Positions 1 through 10,954 are shown, counted from the first letter of the stretch. The stretch: 64,000 bases of DNA from Isoetes taiwanensis (GCA_021234155.1 JAJEKV010000006.1:29296327-29360326), one strand, 5' to 3'. Notes: a model not told the origin generated them from the sequence alone. Numbers and translations are program-made.

Positions 1-540
1 AATCAAATCGATACTACCTCGGATTCTTGAATGCCATTTCAAATATGACACTACATCAATTTGCTAATGTCATCTTGGTGCAATCAAATACACACTACCT
101 CAATTTGTTGAACATCATGTAGTCTATCATTTAAAAGTTAGTAATTCCACATCGTAGTTCATCTCAAAGTCCTTAAGCACTATTCGACATTTTTTTTTTT
201 TTAGATTTTGAAGGAAGAGAATAAACACACATAGTGAGGCTTGCCCCTATATACTTCTTCGACCAAACGAGTTTTGTAACACAAAATTTACCATTGCCCC
301 TCACCTCCCTTTACAACTAATATACATATCACATATGAATATGTGCCCATTTTGCTCCCTCCCATTCCCTTGTGAACTTCGAAGATCTTATAGAGATGAT
401 TGATGTAGTCCCCCTCTCTCTCCCGGCCTCTCCCAAATAGCCCTACTCCCCTCTCTCTAAGCCCCCCACTCCCCTTGCATAGACCCCCTTGATTTGCCCC
501 TTCTTCTCTTTCTCTCTCTAGGGTTTACAATCTCTCTAGA
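1..540. other. AT-rich flank without recognised gene
   Basis: This is the left flank of copy 1, with a T-run near 190-201 and CT-rich microsatellite-like runs from 400 to 535. The equivalent sequence is at 10423-10960. I see no coding signal here. It could be the 5' UTR of LINE A or ordinary intergenic DNA. Confidence 0.5.
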
Positions 541-544
541 CCCA

Positions 545-870
545 AAACCCCCAAACCCCAAAAGGTGCTCTGTCCACCTTCTTGAGTCCCCAAATTGGAT
601 TCTAAGCACCCTTTAGGCAGCCGAGAGACCCCTTAAACTTTGGCACCCCAAAACCCCCAAACCCCCAAAAGGTGCTCACTTTTCCTTTAGTCCCCAAATT
701 GGATTCTAAGCACCCTTTAGGCAGCCATAGACCCCTTAAACTTTGGCACCCCCAAACCCCCAAACCCCCAAAGGTGCTCTGCCTGCCCTTTCGAAGTCCC
801 CCAAATTGGATTCTAAGCATCCTTTAAGCGACCGGAGACCCCTCAAACTTTGAAAGTCATGGCCCACGGA
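545..870. repeat. ~107-bp C-rich tandem repeat, copy 1 (3 units)
   Basis: Three units each contain a run of CCCCAAA-like blocks, then GGTGCTC (at 563, 671 and 773), then CCCCAAATTGGATTCTAAGC and a CCTTTAGGCAGCC-like block. Spacings are 108 and 102 bp. The array lies directly upstream of the GC-rich LINE A body, where LINE 5' UTRs often carry tandem promoter repeats. Promoter function is inference. Confidence 0.85.
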
Positions 871-872
871 AG

Positions 873-2145
873 ATGGGCGGCTGGAAACCCAAGGCGAGGG
901 CCACAGACAAACGGTTCGATCGGCAATCATGGGCGGGGAGAGTCATCCTCCATGAAGAAGGAGGCTCGGCTAAGGCTAAGGCCCCTCGGCCAGGCCAGCC
1001 CGGCCGGAAGGGATTGATTGCTCCCGGACCACATAGGAACTCCTGCCTTCTACAGAGAATTGGAGCCATGTCAAAGCGGGAGTGGAGGCTAACAGTGCTC
1101 GTATTGAGGCTAATAAAGGTGCCTTTGGCCGGGCATGGCAGTGGAGATGGAGTCCTCGGCATCCCATGTGCTCAAAAGGCAAATGGTGGTCGAGAAGAAC
1201 CATCCGCAGTGTCTGGAAACCCGCGCGACGCATGTGGAAGATGGCCTTGGCAGCACGCCGGCGACGCAACAAAGCCGGGCAGGAGGTCGACATGCGGGCC
1301 GCCTGCGTGTTCATCACTCGGACACCATGAGGAGGTCGGCCGACATGCGGCCCGCCCTGACTTCGTGTTCATCACTCGGACACCATGACCGCGGGGAGAG
1401 GGAAGCGCAATCACCCGGGGGCGATGGTCCCCGCGGTGTCTCCGGCCGGTCGGAAGGTGGAAGCAGCCACCACCGCCCAGCACGCAGGAAAGCGCGGTAC
1501 GCGCTCTTGCGAGCGACCGGACCGACGGGATGCCGAGTAAAGGTCCGGAACAGACAAGCCCGCCCTCGGCGCCCGTGTCTTTGGGGCTCGAGCAGCTCTC
1601 GCTACCGAACACGGAGGCTCCGGGGGTTGCGGGCAACCATCCATAAACGAGCCCGAGTCTCCTGTAGGAGTTCATAATTAAATTGCGGCCCGGTCTCGCG
1701 GTAGGGAGATAGCCAAGCGGCCGGCCAGGCCACCGCAAGGCGTGCTCCCGACTTCACCGGGGGCCGAGCAGCGGCTCGGAACCAGCTACCAGCCACGGCC
1801 TCCCGCCCGTGACGGGCCCCGCCTTTGCTGCCCGCACTCCAACCACTCCACGCCCACCCGGCCACCACCACCACCCCCGGCCACGAGACGGCCCTCGCCC
1901 ACCTTTGACCCGGGCCCTTGAGAACTCGAGGCCTTGGCGGAGGGCCACAATCACGGTAGTTCGAGGCATGCGAGCAACGCCCGGGGAGAGTCTCGCCCAC
2001 AACATCCAGAACACACATTCTCGATCGGATGACATTCCGGGCGGTTCATTTCTCGAGCAGCGGGTCATGGGGCTCGGCCCGGTCGTGGCCGCATTGTCAT
2101 ATTCACGGTTGCGGATGCAGTGCGTGATGCCATATTGCGTTAGGG
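873..2145 (+). pseudogene. LINE A ORF1-like region, copy 1
   Basis: GC-rich stretch upstream of the RT part. No frame is open throughout. A frame shared with copy 2 reads MESSASHVLK, then a basic region, then a proline/histidine-rich part near 1830-1890. I see no clear CCHC knuckle or RRM, so ORF1 identity rests on position only. A 54-bp tandem duplication with the TCATCACTCGGACACCATGA block occurs near 1310-1390. The region ends at the deletion junction near 2146. Confidence 0.5.
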
Positions 2146-4494
2146 CCACCACCTGATCTGGCGCCCATCCGAAGGAGACAAAGGCGGCGGTACCTTGCCG
2201 GGCATCGAGGGGGAGATGTTGGCTTTCTTGGACACTCATCCTCGAACCTTTTGGCGCTTGGAGTGCTTGAAGGCCAGCCCGACCCTGGGGGACATCACAC
2301 GGCGTGGGAGCGGTACTACAGCGGCTCTATGACCCGCCCGGGGGCAGCGTCCCATACCCCCCAATGGATGGCCCCATTGGTTCGTGGAGGAGGATGTTGA
2401 GGAGGGCACTGAACGGCCGGCTAATGGGAAGGCAACCGACCTCGATGGTATGCAGGCCGAGTTACTCAAATGGGCAGGGGCAGCCGCAATGCGGGTCCTC
2501 ACTACCGTTCCAGCGAGCATTGCGGGGAAGGTCTCCCCGACAATGGACCACAAGCGGGGTTGTTCCCATTCACAAAGGCGGGCGACCCACCTTTGTCCGG
2601 CCAATTCTGGACGATCATGGTCACCTTCGGTATTTGCCAAACCGCTATGGGGCATTCTCGAGCAGCGATTGACCCGTTAGGCGAGGCGGCGATGTCGCGA
2701 GCCCTCACACAGGCGGGCTTTAGACCACGCCACTCAACGATTGACCATATCTTTACATCTGCGGCAATCGATTGAAGGCGGTCGGAATCATCTAAGGGAC
2801 TTGTATTCTTTGCTTTGTGGACTTCGCGAAGGCTTTTGATCTGATTCCCCGGAAAAAGTCGTGGGCTAGAAGCTGCGTCAACCGGGCTCCCACGCCGCTG
2901 TCTGAGAATGCCATATCTGATTGTATGAGAGTTGTTTTGGCGGGATCGCGTGGACGGACCAAGCATTCACCGGTAGTATCGGGTCCGGGGTTGCCCCTCT
3001 CGCCAACACTTTTTTGGCCTCTACATTGTCGATTAGAGCCACGGCTTCATCGAGCATGGGGGGATGGCATACGACTTTTGCACCAGGTCATCCGGCTCAT
3101 CTATGCGGGGCGATGTTGGCTGGCCGCCCACACCCCGAAGCTATCACGGTCTCACCGGATGCCCTAGACACATTTTGTCGGGCTTCTGATATCTGGCGTG
3201 AATCGGCCAAGACGAGGTGGTTCTCATATCCTCTTCACGTCACCCCATGCCTCCCGCACTCACATATCGGGGGCCGGCCTGTGGGCGTCCGCCCACCTAC
3301 AAGTATCTAGGGTGGAGTTCCCATCCTCGCTCTGGCGGAAGGCGTCTATCCGCTATGGTGATGACGTGAGCTGGAAAGCGCTTTATGCCATGCGTGAACA
3401 ACAATCACCGGCGAGCTCTATGATTGGGGCCATCGGGCCACGCCGGTAGGGCACCGGGTCGAGCCCGCCATTCAGCATACGGGTCGGGAGGTTTGGGGCT
3501 GATGTCGTCTCTTTGGCGACATGGAATGACTTGGAGCAGTGTGCGAAGGCATTTTGGCACGGGCACTTGGGGTGAAACCTTCATTCCCTATCGGTCTCCG
3601 CTGCGAAACCGGATTCTTGCCACTTCAGGCGGCAGCCCTTGATAGACACGCCGTCTATTTTCGAAAAGTGGTTACTATGGGTGATGCTCTCGGCCCCGCT
3701 TTGGCTTACATCGTGGCAATGACTCCGGGCAGCGGCTTAGGGCCTGTTGGAGGGGTAAGAGAGATCGGGTTTCGCCCGGATGGAACGTCAGAACACCGAT
3801 GCGTCGCAGTGGACCACGGCCGACCCGATCGTGACAGACTGCGGGAGTATCTAGGCGCTTGTTTCCTTGGCAAGCTCGGGACCCCGGCTCTAGAGCAGGT
3901 CAAAACGCCCATTACAAGGAGCACATCAACCCGTGTTAGCGGGGGCCCATGGCTCTACTGCGTTCCCGGCTGCCCTTAAAAGCGCGGACTCATTGCCTCC
4001 ATTCGCCCGCAGTGCCCACCATCTTCGCGTCGAGGCAGGCGGTGGGTTGGGGAGCCCCGCCCAGGCGGGCGCTCTGTCGGTCTTTGTCAAGCGGGTGCCA
4101 TTGAGGATGAGTCTCACACTTTCCCGAGTTGCCCGGCGTTCGGTCGGATCCGGGCGGATCGCCTCCCTTAATGCGGCGGACTTGCCCTTACATTTGCTGA
4201 TGAACACTGCTTGTCGATGCGTGCCTCGGTCGTTACATTCGGAGGTAATGGACTGCGAGGTCACCTTTGCCCCCGCTGGCTGCCTTTCGGTGATTAGACG
4301 CTGGGCGGATGCGGTGCATGGCCTTATATATTTGGGTGTTTCTGCATTTTGTATGTTAGTTTGTCGGCCAGGCTGATTGCTGCCACGGTTTTCCATCGAA
4401 AACCCTTGGCGGGGGTTTTAATCCGGCGATGAAATCCGCTTCTTTGCGTTTTTGTATTGGGTCATAGACCGGTTGGTCTCCGTGGACGATAAAA

Positions 4495-4545
4495 GTACCT
4501 TCCTTCCTTCCTTCCTCCCTCCCTCCCTCCTTCCCTCCTTCCCCC
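4495..4545. repeat. (CCTT)n microsatellite
   Basis: Run of CCTT/CCCT units close to the 3' end of LINE A copy 1. The equivalent in copy 2 is shorter. Such repeats may derive from the 3' tail of the LINE. Confidence 0.9.
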
Positions 4546-4599
4546 ATGTATATATCGCCCCTTCTATATATGTATTATGAATATGCACACACAAAAATG

Positions 4600-5410
4600 C
4601 ACTTTCGCACATCTTGATTTAGAATTCCATCTTCAACACGATTGCATCTATCGGCATTTTATTTCACCTACAAACTTCAAGAATTGCGGATGGTTTTTTT
4701 TTTTCTGCAATTTGTTTTAGTCATTAATATTCGCAAATGCCCCATCTAATTCCTATCCATTCCACGTGTTCATCGCTAATATCCGACCTCCCTAAAGCCT
4801 TGCATTTGACACTCAAAATTTTATAACTCTCTATTCCCCATTACATTACCCATTCCACACGGCCATGACTAATGCCTGGCATCGCCAGGCACATGTTTCT
4901 AGTAGGTACTTCATTTGTGTAGAAAATAATAATAATATCGTTGAAACTAAATTCCTTTAAATGCTTTGGATATATTTATGCATTTGACCATTTTGCACAT
5001 GCCCGTAAGAGGCAGCATGTCCATGGGCTGCACCATTTACCTTTCTCATACTCAGAAGATCCTGATATTTGCATTTCTGGCTTGTTCAAGATGAAGGGTT
5101 TTGAAAAAGGAAGCCTTTATTATCTATCATCTGGAGAAGGTTGTCTGAGCCTAGAAAATGGAGTTGATATGATGCATATTCAGCTATTCCCTGAAACATT
5201 TATTTTAAATTTAAATATCTGATGAAACGAACGCATGTTGTATTCAAAATGTCTTCATATAGCAGAAAGTTACGGAGGTTTGGGAGAGATTTAGGAGAGG
5301 TATCACTCCAAAGCCAAGTGATAGGAAGAGCATAACCGTAACTTTTGCATCTTTGTTTTCTACGTTTTATGAGCTATGTAGGGTATATCTGCAGTGAGCA
5401 ACGTAAGTTC
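4600..5410. other. Conserved non-LINE spacer, copy 1
   Basis: Sequence between LINE A and the organellar mosaic, nearly identical to 16440-17245. The two copies share a short open stretch near 5085-5222 (about 45 codons, ending FILNLNI), but its 5' extension differs in frame and it has no recognisable domain. I do not call a gene. Confidence 0.5.
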
Positions 5411-5414
5411 GGGG

Positions 5415-5490
5415 TGGGCATAGCGAGATTTGAATCTGCGACCATTAGGTTAAGGGCCCAAAGGTGCTCTACCTCTTGAGCCATACACCC
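5415..5490 (-). pseudogene. Mitochondrial-type tRNA-Lys-like sequence, copy 1
   Basis: Minus-strand sequence beginning GGGTGTATGGC and ending CTATGCCCA folds as a tRNA. The acceptor stem pairs over 7 bp (with G-T wobbles) and the D-arm has GCTC...GAGC. The anticodon arm is GGGC-CCTTAA-CC and the variable loop TGGTC matches plant mitochondrial trnK-UUU as I recall it. This copy is 76 nt because of extra bases in the anticodon stem, and its T-stem is degraded. It is taken as an organelle-derived pseudogene. Confidence 0.78.
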
Positions 5491-5626
5491 GAACGGCGTA
5501 ACCACATACCACTATGTATTGTATCTCTCTGCATGCGAAGTGAAATCGATAACTCAATTAGGGAAGCAATGGAACACAGATAGATGACAGCGTGCCAGTG
5601 GTTCTGTTCTCAGGGGGTCAAGCAAG

Positions 5627-5690
5627 CAAGGTGCAGCGCAATTGATTAGCGATCCGTCTGGGCGCAGAGGTTCCACAGAGCTCAAACCCC
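5627..5690 (+). pseudogene. Organellar tRNA-Pro-like fragment, copy 1
   Basis: Begins CAAGGTGCAGCGCAATT, like the acceptor and D-arm of plant mitochondrial trnP-UGG. It is truncated before the 3' acceptor strand, where it joins the trnA intron tail. The D-arm and anticodon arm are damaged relative to copy 2. Confidence 0.6.
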
Positions 5691-5917
5691 GGTGGCTTAC
5701 CCCATGGCGGATGTCGGCCGGTTCGAGTCCGCTTGTCTCCAAACCGTGATACAAGCCCGATGTAATGCCATATCATAGCATGAGAAAATCGGGTTGATCC
5801 ATGATCCCCATCCAATGGATGTTGACGAGATACTTCTATTTAGCACTTTGGGATGGCATAGCCTTCAACAACAAATGAGTTCAAACGAGGGAGGGCTTAT
5901 GGTGGATACCTAGGTAC
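5691..5917 (+). pseudogene. Plastid-derived trnA 3' exon, spacer and 5' end of rrn23 (NUPT), copy 1
   Basis: The order is: the tail of a group II intron (GGTGGCTTACC), the 35-nt trnA-UGC 3' exon with T-arm GGTTCGAGTCC and acceptor TGTCTCC (about 5706-5741), and a spacer. The conserved ATGGCATAGCC block and the start of plastid 23S rRNA (TTCAAACGAGG through GGTGGATACCTAGG, about 5879-5914) follow. This is the gene order of the plastid inverted repeat. It is too short to act as rRNA. Confidence 0.85.
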
Positions 5918-6344
5918 TAATAAATCCCTTAGCTAAGGAAAGTAGGTTCTTAATAGAATATGAAAAACCTTAACTAACAATTGTTAAAGATAACTAAGCA
6001 TGGTGGAACCTTGAAGATCATGAGAAGTTGGGCTGAAAGAGCTTTATGGGGCAGAAGAGGGCGTTCGTATGAGGCTATGGCACTATGGCATGAGCACTAC
6101 TAGTCTAAGTGTATAACTGTAAGTTTCTAAGCTGTTGCAATATTTTATAATAATAATAACTATAATTTATTGATCACGCCATTTTTGAGACCCAACAAGG
6201 ATCTATATGGCAATATGTACATATCATACATCATAAGCATTTTCGAACACAATTAGAGTTCATGAGCTACTTCCCTCTCACGCATATAATCATAAAATGC
6301 AATTATCTCTGTTCTTTGGTTGAACTTCCATAAGCTCTACAAAA

Positions 6345-7167
6345 TTACTGACATGTAATTCTAAAGTCCCCCCGAATATCTTCATATGCAGGACATTCAA
6401 TGAAAGCATGTATCTCATTCTCAATTTGTACCAAACAGCATGGACAAAGGCGGTATTCACGTGGAATACGATGCCACCTACCTACTTCAGTGGCCAAATG
6501 ATGCGATGACAGTCTCAGTTGCGAAATCGATTGCCGCTCTTTAACACTTAAATCTGCTCGCATATATGATTGCTCAGAGTCTTCTACAATAGCATTAAAC
6601 TCATATCTATAAAAACTCGCTTTTATCTCTTCTTCGGGTGCCAAATGCCAGTATTTACTGACAACTTTTTCTCCAACAAGGCCCCTTATATCAGAGAATT
6701 TATCCGGCCAACTATGGGGAGTGATCCCCCAAGCTGCTGCCCATTCCAACACCTTTTGGTACCAGCCACCTTCCTTGAGCATTGACATATGTAAAGCCCA
6801 TTTAGGGAGTCTATCTGAGTCCATATTCAGCACTCTATTTAAATAATGCAAGAGTTTGACTAAGTGCTTCAGCTTCTATGGGCATAAACCCGACCTCATC
6901 CAACATCATTTTGTATGGTGTCTGGATTTTAACACCAAGCTCGAATGCCAGAAATTGTTTTTGCACCCTTTCAATGCATGCCCATCCCAATTTTGACAGC
7001 CCTGGAGCCCAAACTGGGCAGCCATACAGCATGACTGGCTTCACCAAAACACCAAATAGCAATTCCTTAAGATTCCAGTGTTCAAAATTCCTTTCGTTAC
7101 AGATACGCATCATGCCATACAATGCTTTAATCCACCAACGTGCCTTTTGGTAGCGGCCAAATTCCAT
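6345..7167 (-). pseudogene. LINE B ORF2 part 3: C-terminal region, copy 1
   Basis: Two overlapping open stretches (7167-6835 and 6851-6345) encode the post-RT region: VMLYGCPVWAPGLSKLG, then LCPCCLVQIENEIHAFIECP (Cys-rich zf-RVT-like block). The same block type occurs in LINE A, so the two families probably belong to one clade. A frameshift near 6845 separates the pieces. Confidence 0.85.
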
Positions 7168-8168
7168 TTATAATTTCCGCTTACCTCAACTCCTAGATAC
7201 TTATATGCTGTCACTACCTCCAAAGGTTCTCCATCTAGCACACATATAAGAGATTCTGTAGTCCCAAAACCTATTACTTTGGTCTTCTCCTTAATCATAC
7301 ACATGCCACAAGCTGTGCAAAATGCTCGCAAAGCATACAGGTGTGTTTGTAGACCTTCTATTGTTCTTGATATGAGAACAATATCATCAGCAAAAAGGAG
7401 CATCTGAACAATATATCCATGAAGATCTATACCAATGCCTCCGTGGAAATATAACCACGGCTCTACCTCATCTATAAATAATCCAAATAACAATGGAGAG
7501 CATGGGCAGCCTTGCTTTACCCCTACTGTGCTATGGATCTTATGCTTTTTATCAAATGGGAAGGAAAGCTCCACAAGGACACTTGCCCGATACAAACATG
7601 TTCTTGCCTCTTGTAACTCATTTGGAACTCCCAAGAATTCCATTCTATCTTGCAACTTTCCTCTTTCCACCCTCAAAAGGCTTTAGTAAGGTCAACAAAA
7701 GCATGTAATACCTTGTTCCCTCACCCTTTTGCGGACTTCGCTTATGATGCGCAGAGTTACCAAGTGATCTATGGTAGAGTAACCTGCACGAAATCCAGCT
7801 TGACATGTTGCTCTCACGTTTTTTTGATCAGCCCAACGTGAAATTTTCCTTTCCACCATAGATGCAAAAATCTTAGCTAGGATATTTCCCACCAAGACCG
7901 TTCTATAGTTGCTAACCATGTTTCTGTCACCAGTTTTATAGATTGGGACTACCCTACTGATGATCCATGATTCAGGGAAAGCTCCTTCGATCAGCGTCAA
8001 ATTACAAACTTGTGCAATTTTCTCATAGAGCTCCTCATTACCCCATTTGCATAACTCAGTCACGAGCCCCAAATTATCTGGTGCCTTACCATTTTTCATG
8101 TTTTTGAGAGCGTCTTCAACATCCCCTCTGCTAAAAATGCCTTCCTGAACTGTCCCAGCTTTAGCCAT
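7110..8168 (-). pseudogene. LINE B ORF2 part 2: reverse transcriptase, copy 1
   Basis: Two open stretches (8168-7692 and 7676-7110) cover the RT fingers and palm. Visible blocks are NMKNGKAPDNLGLVTELCKWG, SRVVPIYKTGDRN, the AGFRAGYSTIDHL block, GVKQGCPCSPLLFGLFI and the catalytic LLFADDIVLIS (ADD encoded at about 7380-7394). KYLGVEVSGNYKW follows. The catalytic aspartates are intact; one frameshift splits the domain near 7680. Confidence 0.9.
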
Positions 8169-8233
8169 TGATCTGCAACCATCTACAGTTGCTCTAAGAA
8201 GTCTCCAATGATAGGATGCTGCTTAGTTTGGCG

Positions 8234-9289
8234 TCAGAATGTTTTTGGGTCTAGTTCCAAATCAGAAATGAGTTTTCGGATGTGTACTTTTTGCCATTCC
8301 CTTTTCTTATGCTTTGTCACTTTTCGATATACTTTGCGAGTTGCAGCCTTATCAGTTGCCTGTTTAAATGCATCCCTTGCTTTAATACAATCCGAATCAA
8401 ACCATTTCTTGGACTTATAATTTCTCTTCCTTGTCCATCCAAACGCCCCCCTGGCTGCCATGAGTATATCAACAATAAGAAGGTTATTGAATTCACCTAC
8501 TTCTGATGGCCATTCGTGACTGGAGAGTATGCTCTGAAGTGCATTAGCATATGTGCCTACAAGTTTATAATTCAGCCTTAACCGCATTGCTTTCAGCATT
8601 TGTTTGGGAGGCTCCCATGCATATGTGATTAGCTCAAGCTCCAAAGGAGCATGGTCAGAGTCAGGGTGCTGATCCATGACCCGAAAGTTCACCAATTGAT
8701 CATAGTTTGGTTTTTCCAACAAATCCACAACCGATTGCCCATTATGCTGAAAACATGTAAATTTATGAGAATCTAGATACTTTTTAATGTGGTTCATAAC
8801 TACTAACTCCAATGCACCACAAGTCTGCAAAAAGGATTTGCCCATTTTGTTATAAACACTGTCATCTGAGCTTCTGTCTAGTCCATAGTCTTCGGCATGA
8901 CACTCTAAGAGCATGAGATCATTGCAATCTTCCTCAAATATTGGTGCTTGATGTGTACTAATCCTTGCATTAAAGTCACCTGCAATGTAAACTGTGCCTT
9001 TGGTCTGGAAACAAACGACATCCCGGGCAATATGCACAAATGGATCATTCACATCAAGTCCAACCTGATCATAAACCTTAGATGGAGTAGGCTCAATTGG
9101 TGCAAAATACACAGCTGCAAGGTAGACTGGTTTTGATCCATCTATATGTATCCATAGATACTGTTTATACTCATATACCTTAACCACTTTGCAACTTTCA
9201 ACTACTCCCCGGCTTTGCAAAACATGCAATCCCGCCCCATCCCCTCTGCCCACTGCCTTTTCTATTCCAAATAGAGTGCACTGTAACAA
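8234..9289 (-). pseudogene. LINE B ORF2 part 1: endonuclease and linker, copy 1
   Basis: Open stretch of 351 codons. The endonuclease motifs are YLWIHIDGSKPVYLAAVYF, then GTVYIAGDFNARISTHQ (the GDFNxR block) and DQHPDSDHAPLELEL (the SDH block). An Arg/Lys-rich linker leads to the RT. The N-terminal WNxxG block is upstream in another frame, where TVHSIWNRKGSG is readable near 9250-9310. The stretch ends at 8234 before the RT frame, so a stop or frameshift separates the two. Confidence 0.88.
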
Positions 9290-9582
9290 AACCTTGAATA
9301 CTGGTTAGAGAAGACATCTCATGCTCCCAAGTTTCAAGGGCATCATAGCTAATAGATTATCCTCATGGGAGAATGGTTATGAGTAAGTTTTGCAATGAAA
9401 TACATAGGTGGGGAGCTACATCAATGATAGTTAGGCTTGTGACTTCCTTGACATGTTTGGATTGTGATTATCATCTTTGTTAGTAAGTTAGCTACTTCAA
9501 CATGGGCAGGTTGTATGGGCAACATCGGAAGAGTATGATCTAGACACATTAAATATTCTAATAAACGTCACATGTCTTGGTC

Positions 9583-10422
9583 CATTTTACAGATTGATGT
9601 TGTAGAGCAACAAATCCAATTCTTTCAAACTACTTTTTATAGTTGTATAGTGTTGATTTTCCAATTGTATTATATTAATACAGCCATCTCTTGACATACA
9701 ACCAGGTGGCATTAGATTCTGGATTGGCTATGGGAAACAATTCAAAAGTGTACAAGTTGAATACCCATGTAAAGATATGAAGAAGGTACTACTAAAAATT
9801 CCTTTTCTATAAACACTATAGAGTGCACAATAATTGGCAATGGTAAAGGTTTTGTGGTTCTATATCCAGAGATTCCAAAGATCAGGTTAACAAGACAGTA
9901 TTTGCTACATAGTATTTAGTGGCAAGAAAATGCATGTTACAAGCAGTGGAAAGAAAATACAGAAATGCATGCACTATAGTCATTGTCAAACATTTGTATT
10001 TCTTGATGCTAAATTGATTTATTTGGCTTGGATCATTCTGTTGCATTATTGGAATGAATCGAAAGAAGATTTTATGCTGCACTATGCTCCACCACTGTTG
10101 ACAATGCACTGCCAAAACAATTGATTAAAGATGTATCATGTTATGCTTTCGAAAATTATTAATTTATGATTGTCGAACTTGCAAACAAGTTTGACAGGAG
10201 AGCCAACTTCTGCATGTCTGCATCTTTGAACAACAATTAATTATGTAATAAGAAATATTAAAGATATCCAATTATACGTTCAATTATATGTCTTCCTGCA
10301 TGTAACTTCAAAGGGTTTATGAAATATTTTTTCTATTGCGAAACAAGTAGGAATCCAAATATTATTGCCAACTCTAACTCATTATATGATCAAATTAAAT
10401 AAGCTCATTCAGCTTCCTTATG
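9583..10422. other. Single-copy spacer between the two composite repeats
   Basis: AT-rich sequence with no counterpart elsewhere in the window. Two short overlapping open stretches on opposite strands near 9880-10125 have no recognisable domain. I see no gene, tRNA or element ends. Confidence 0.6.
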
Positions 10423-10954
10423 CAATCAAATCATACTACCTCGATTCTTGAATGCCATTTCAAATATGACACTACATCAATTTGCTAATGTCATCTTGGT
10501 GCAATCAAATACACACTACCTCAATTTGTTGAACATCATGTTGTCTATCATTTAAAAGTTAGTAATTCCACATCGTAGTTCATCTCTGAAGTCCTTAAGC
10601 ACTATTCTGACATTTTTTTAGATTTTGAAGGAAGAGAATAAACACACATAGTGAGGCTTGCCCCTATATACTTCTTCGACCGACGAGTTTTGTAACACAA
10701 AATTTACCATTGCCCCTCACCTCCCTTTACAACTAATATACATATCACATATGAATATGTGCCCATTTTGCTCCCTCCCCATTCCCTTGTGAACTCGAAG
10801 ATCTTATAGAGATGATTAAAGTCCCCCTCTCTCTCCGCGCCCTCCCCAGTGCCCTACTCCCTCTCTCTAGCGCCCCCACTCCCCTTGCATAGACCCCCTT
10901 GATTTGCCCCTTTCTGGCTTTCTCTCTCTAGGGTTTACAATCTCTCTCTAGACC

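Larger units (their letters stand above)
870..4560 (+). mobile_element. LINE A (non-LTR retrotransposon), copy 1, endonuclease-deleted
   Basis: GC-rich non-LTR retrotransposon on the plus strand. The 5' part (about 870-2145) corresponds to an ORF1-like region. It then jumps straight into the reverse transcriptase part of ORF2 at about 2146, because the endonuclease interval present in copy 2 is missing. RT blocks are readable in several frames: NGKATDLDGMQAELLKWAG near 2420-2480, AGFRPRHSTIDHIFT near 2715-2760 and DFAKAFDLIPRK near 2820-2855. A zinc-finger-like block with CQAGAIEDESHTF follows near 4085-4130. The 3' UTR ends near a CCTT microsatellite. The many frameshifts make it non-functional as read. 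Confidence 0.88.
6140..9400 (-). mobile_element. LINE B (non-LTR retrotransposon), copy 1
   Basis: Minus-strand LINE whose 5' side lies near 9400. It ends near 6140 in an (ATA)n tail at 6147-6160. The domain order on the minus strand is endonuclease, linker, RT, then a C-terminal Cys/His block. Coding continuity is broken into five open stretches. Its sequence is much better preserved than LINE A, and almost identical in copy 2. It lies tail-to-tail with LINE A across the organellar mosaic. Confidence 0.92.
1..9582. repeat. Composite segmental repeat, copy 1
   Basis: This stretch is repeated at 10423-21420 in the same orientation and order: AT-rich flank, C-rich tandem repeat, LINE A (+), organellar mosaic, LINE B (-). 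Homology is already present at base 1, so the true left edge may lie outside the window. It stops at 9582, just after a CATGTCTTGGTC block also found at 21409-21420; sequence beyond differs. AT-rich parts are nearly identical between copies, so the duplication looks recent. Copy 1 is shorter because about 1.5 kb is missing near 2146. Confidence 0.93.

Noticed and set aside
545-870. CCCCAAA blocks as interstitial telomere repeats
   Set aside because: Units are not the plant CCCTAAA heptamer and form part of a longer ~107-bp repeat.
1135-1740. Several long overlapping open stretches on both strands in the GC-rich LINE A 5' region
   Set aside because: High GC content lowers stop frequency; frames are not shared between the two copies except for short pieces.
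4941-5222. Conserved open stretch in both composite copies
   Set aside because: The N-terminal half changes frame between copies and no domain is visible, so sequence conservation reflects recent duplication only.
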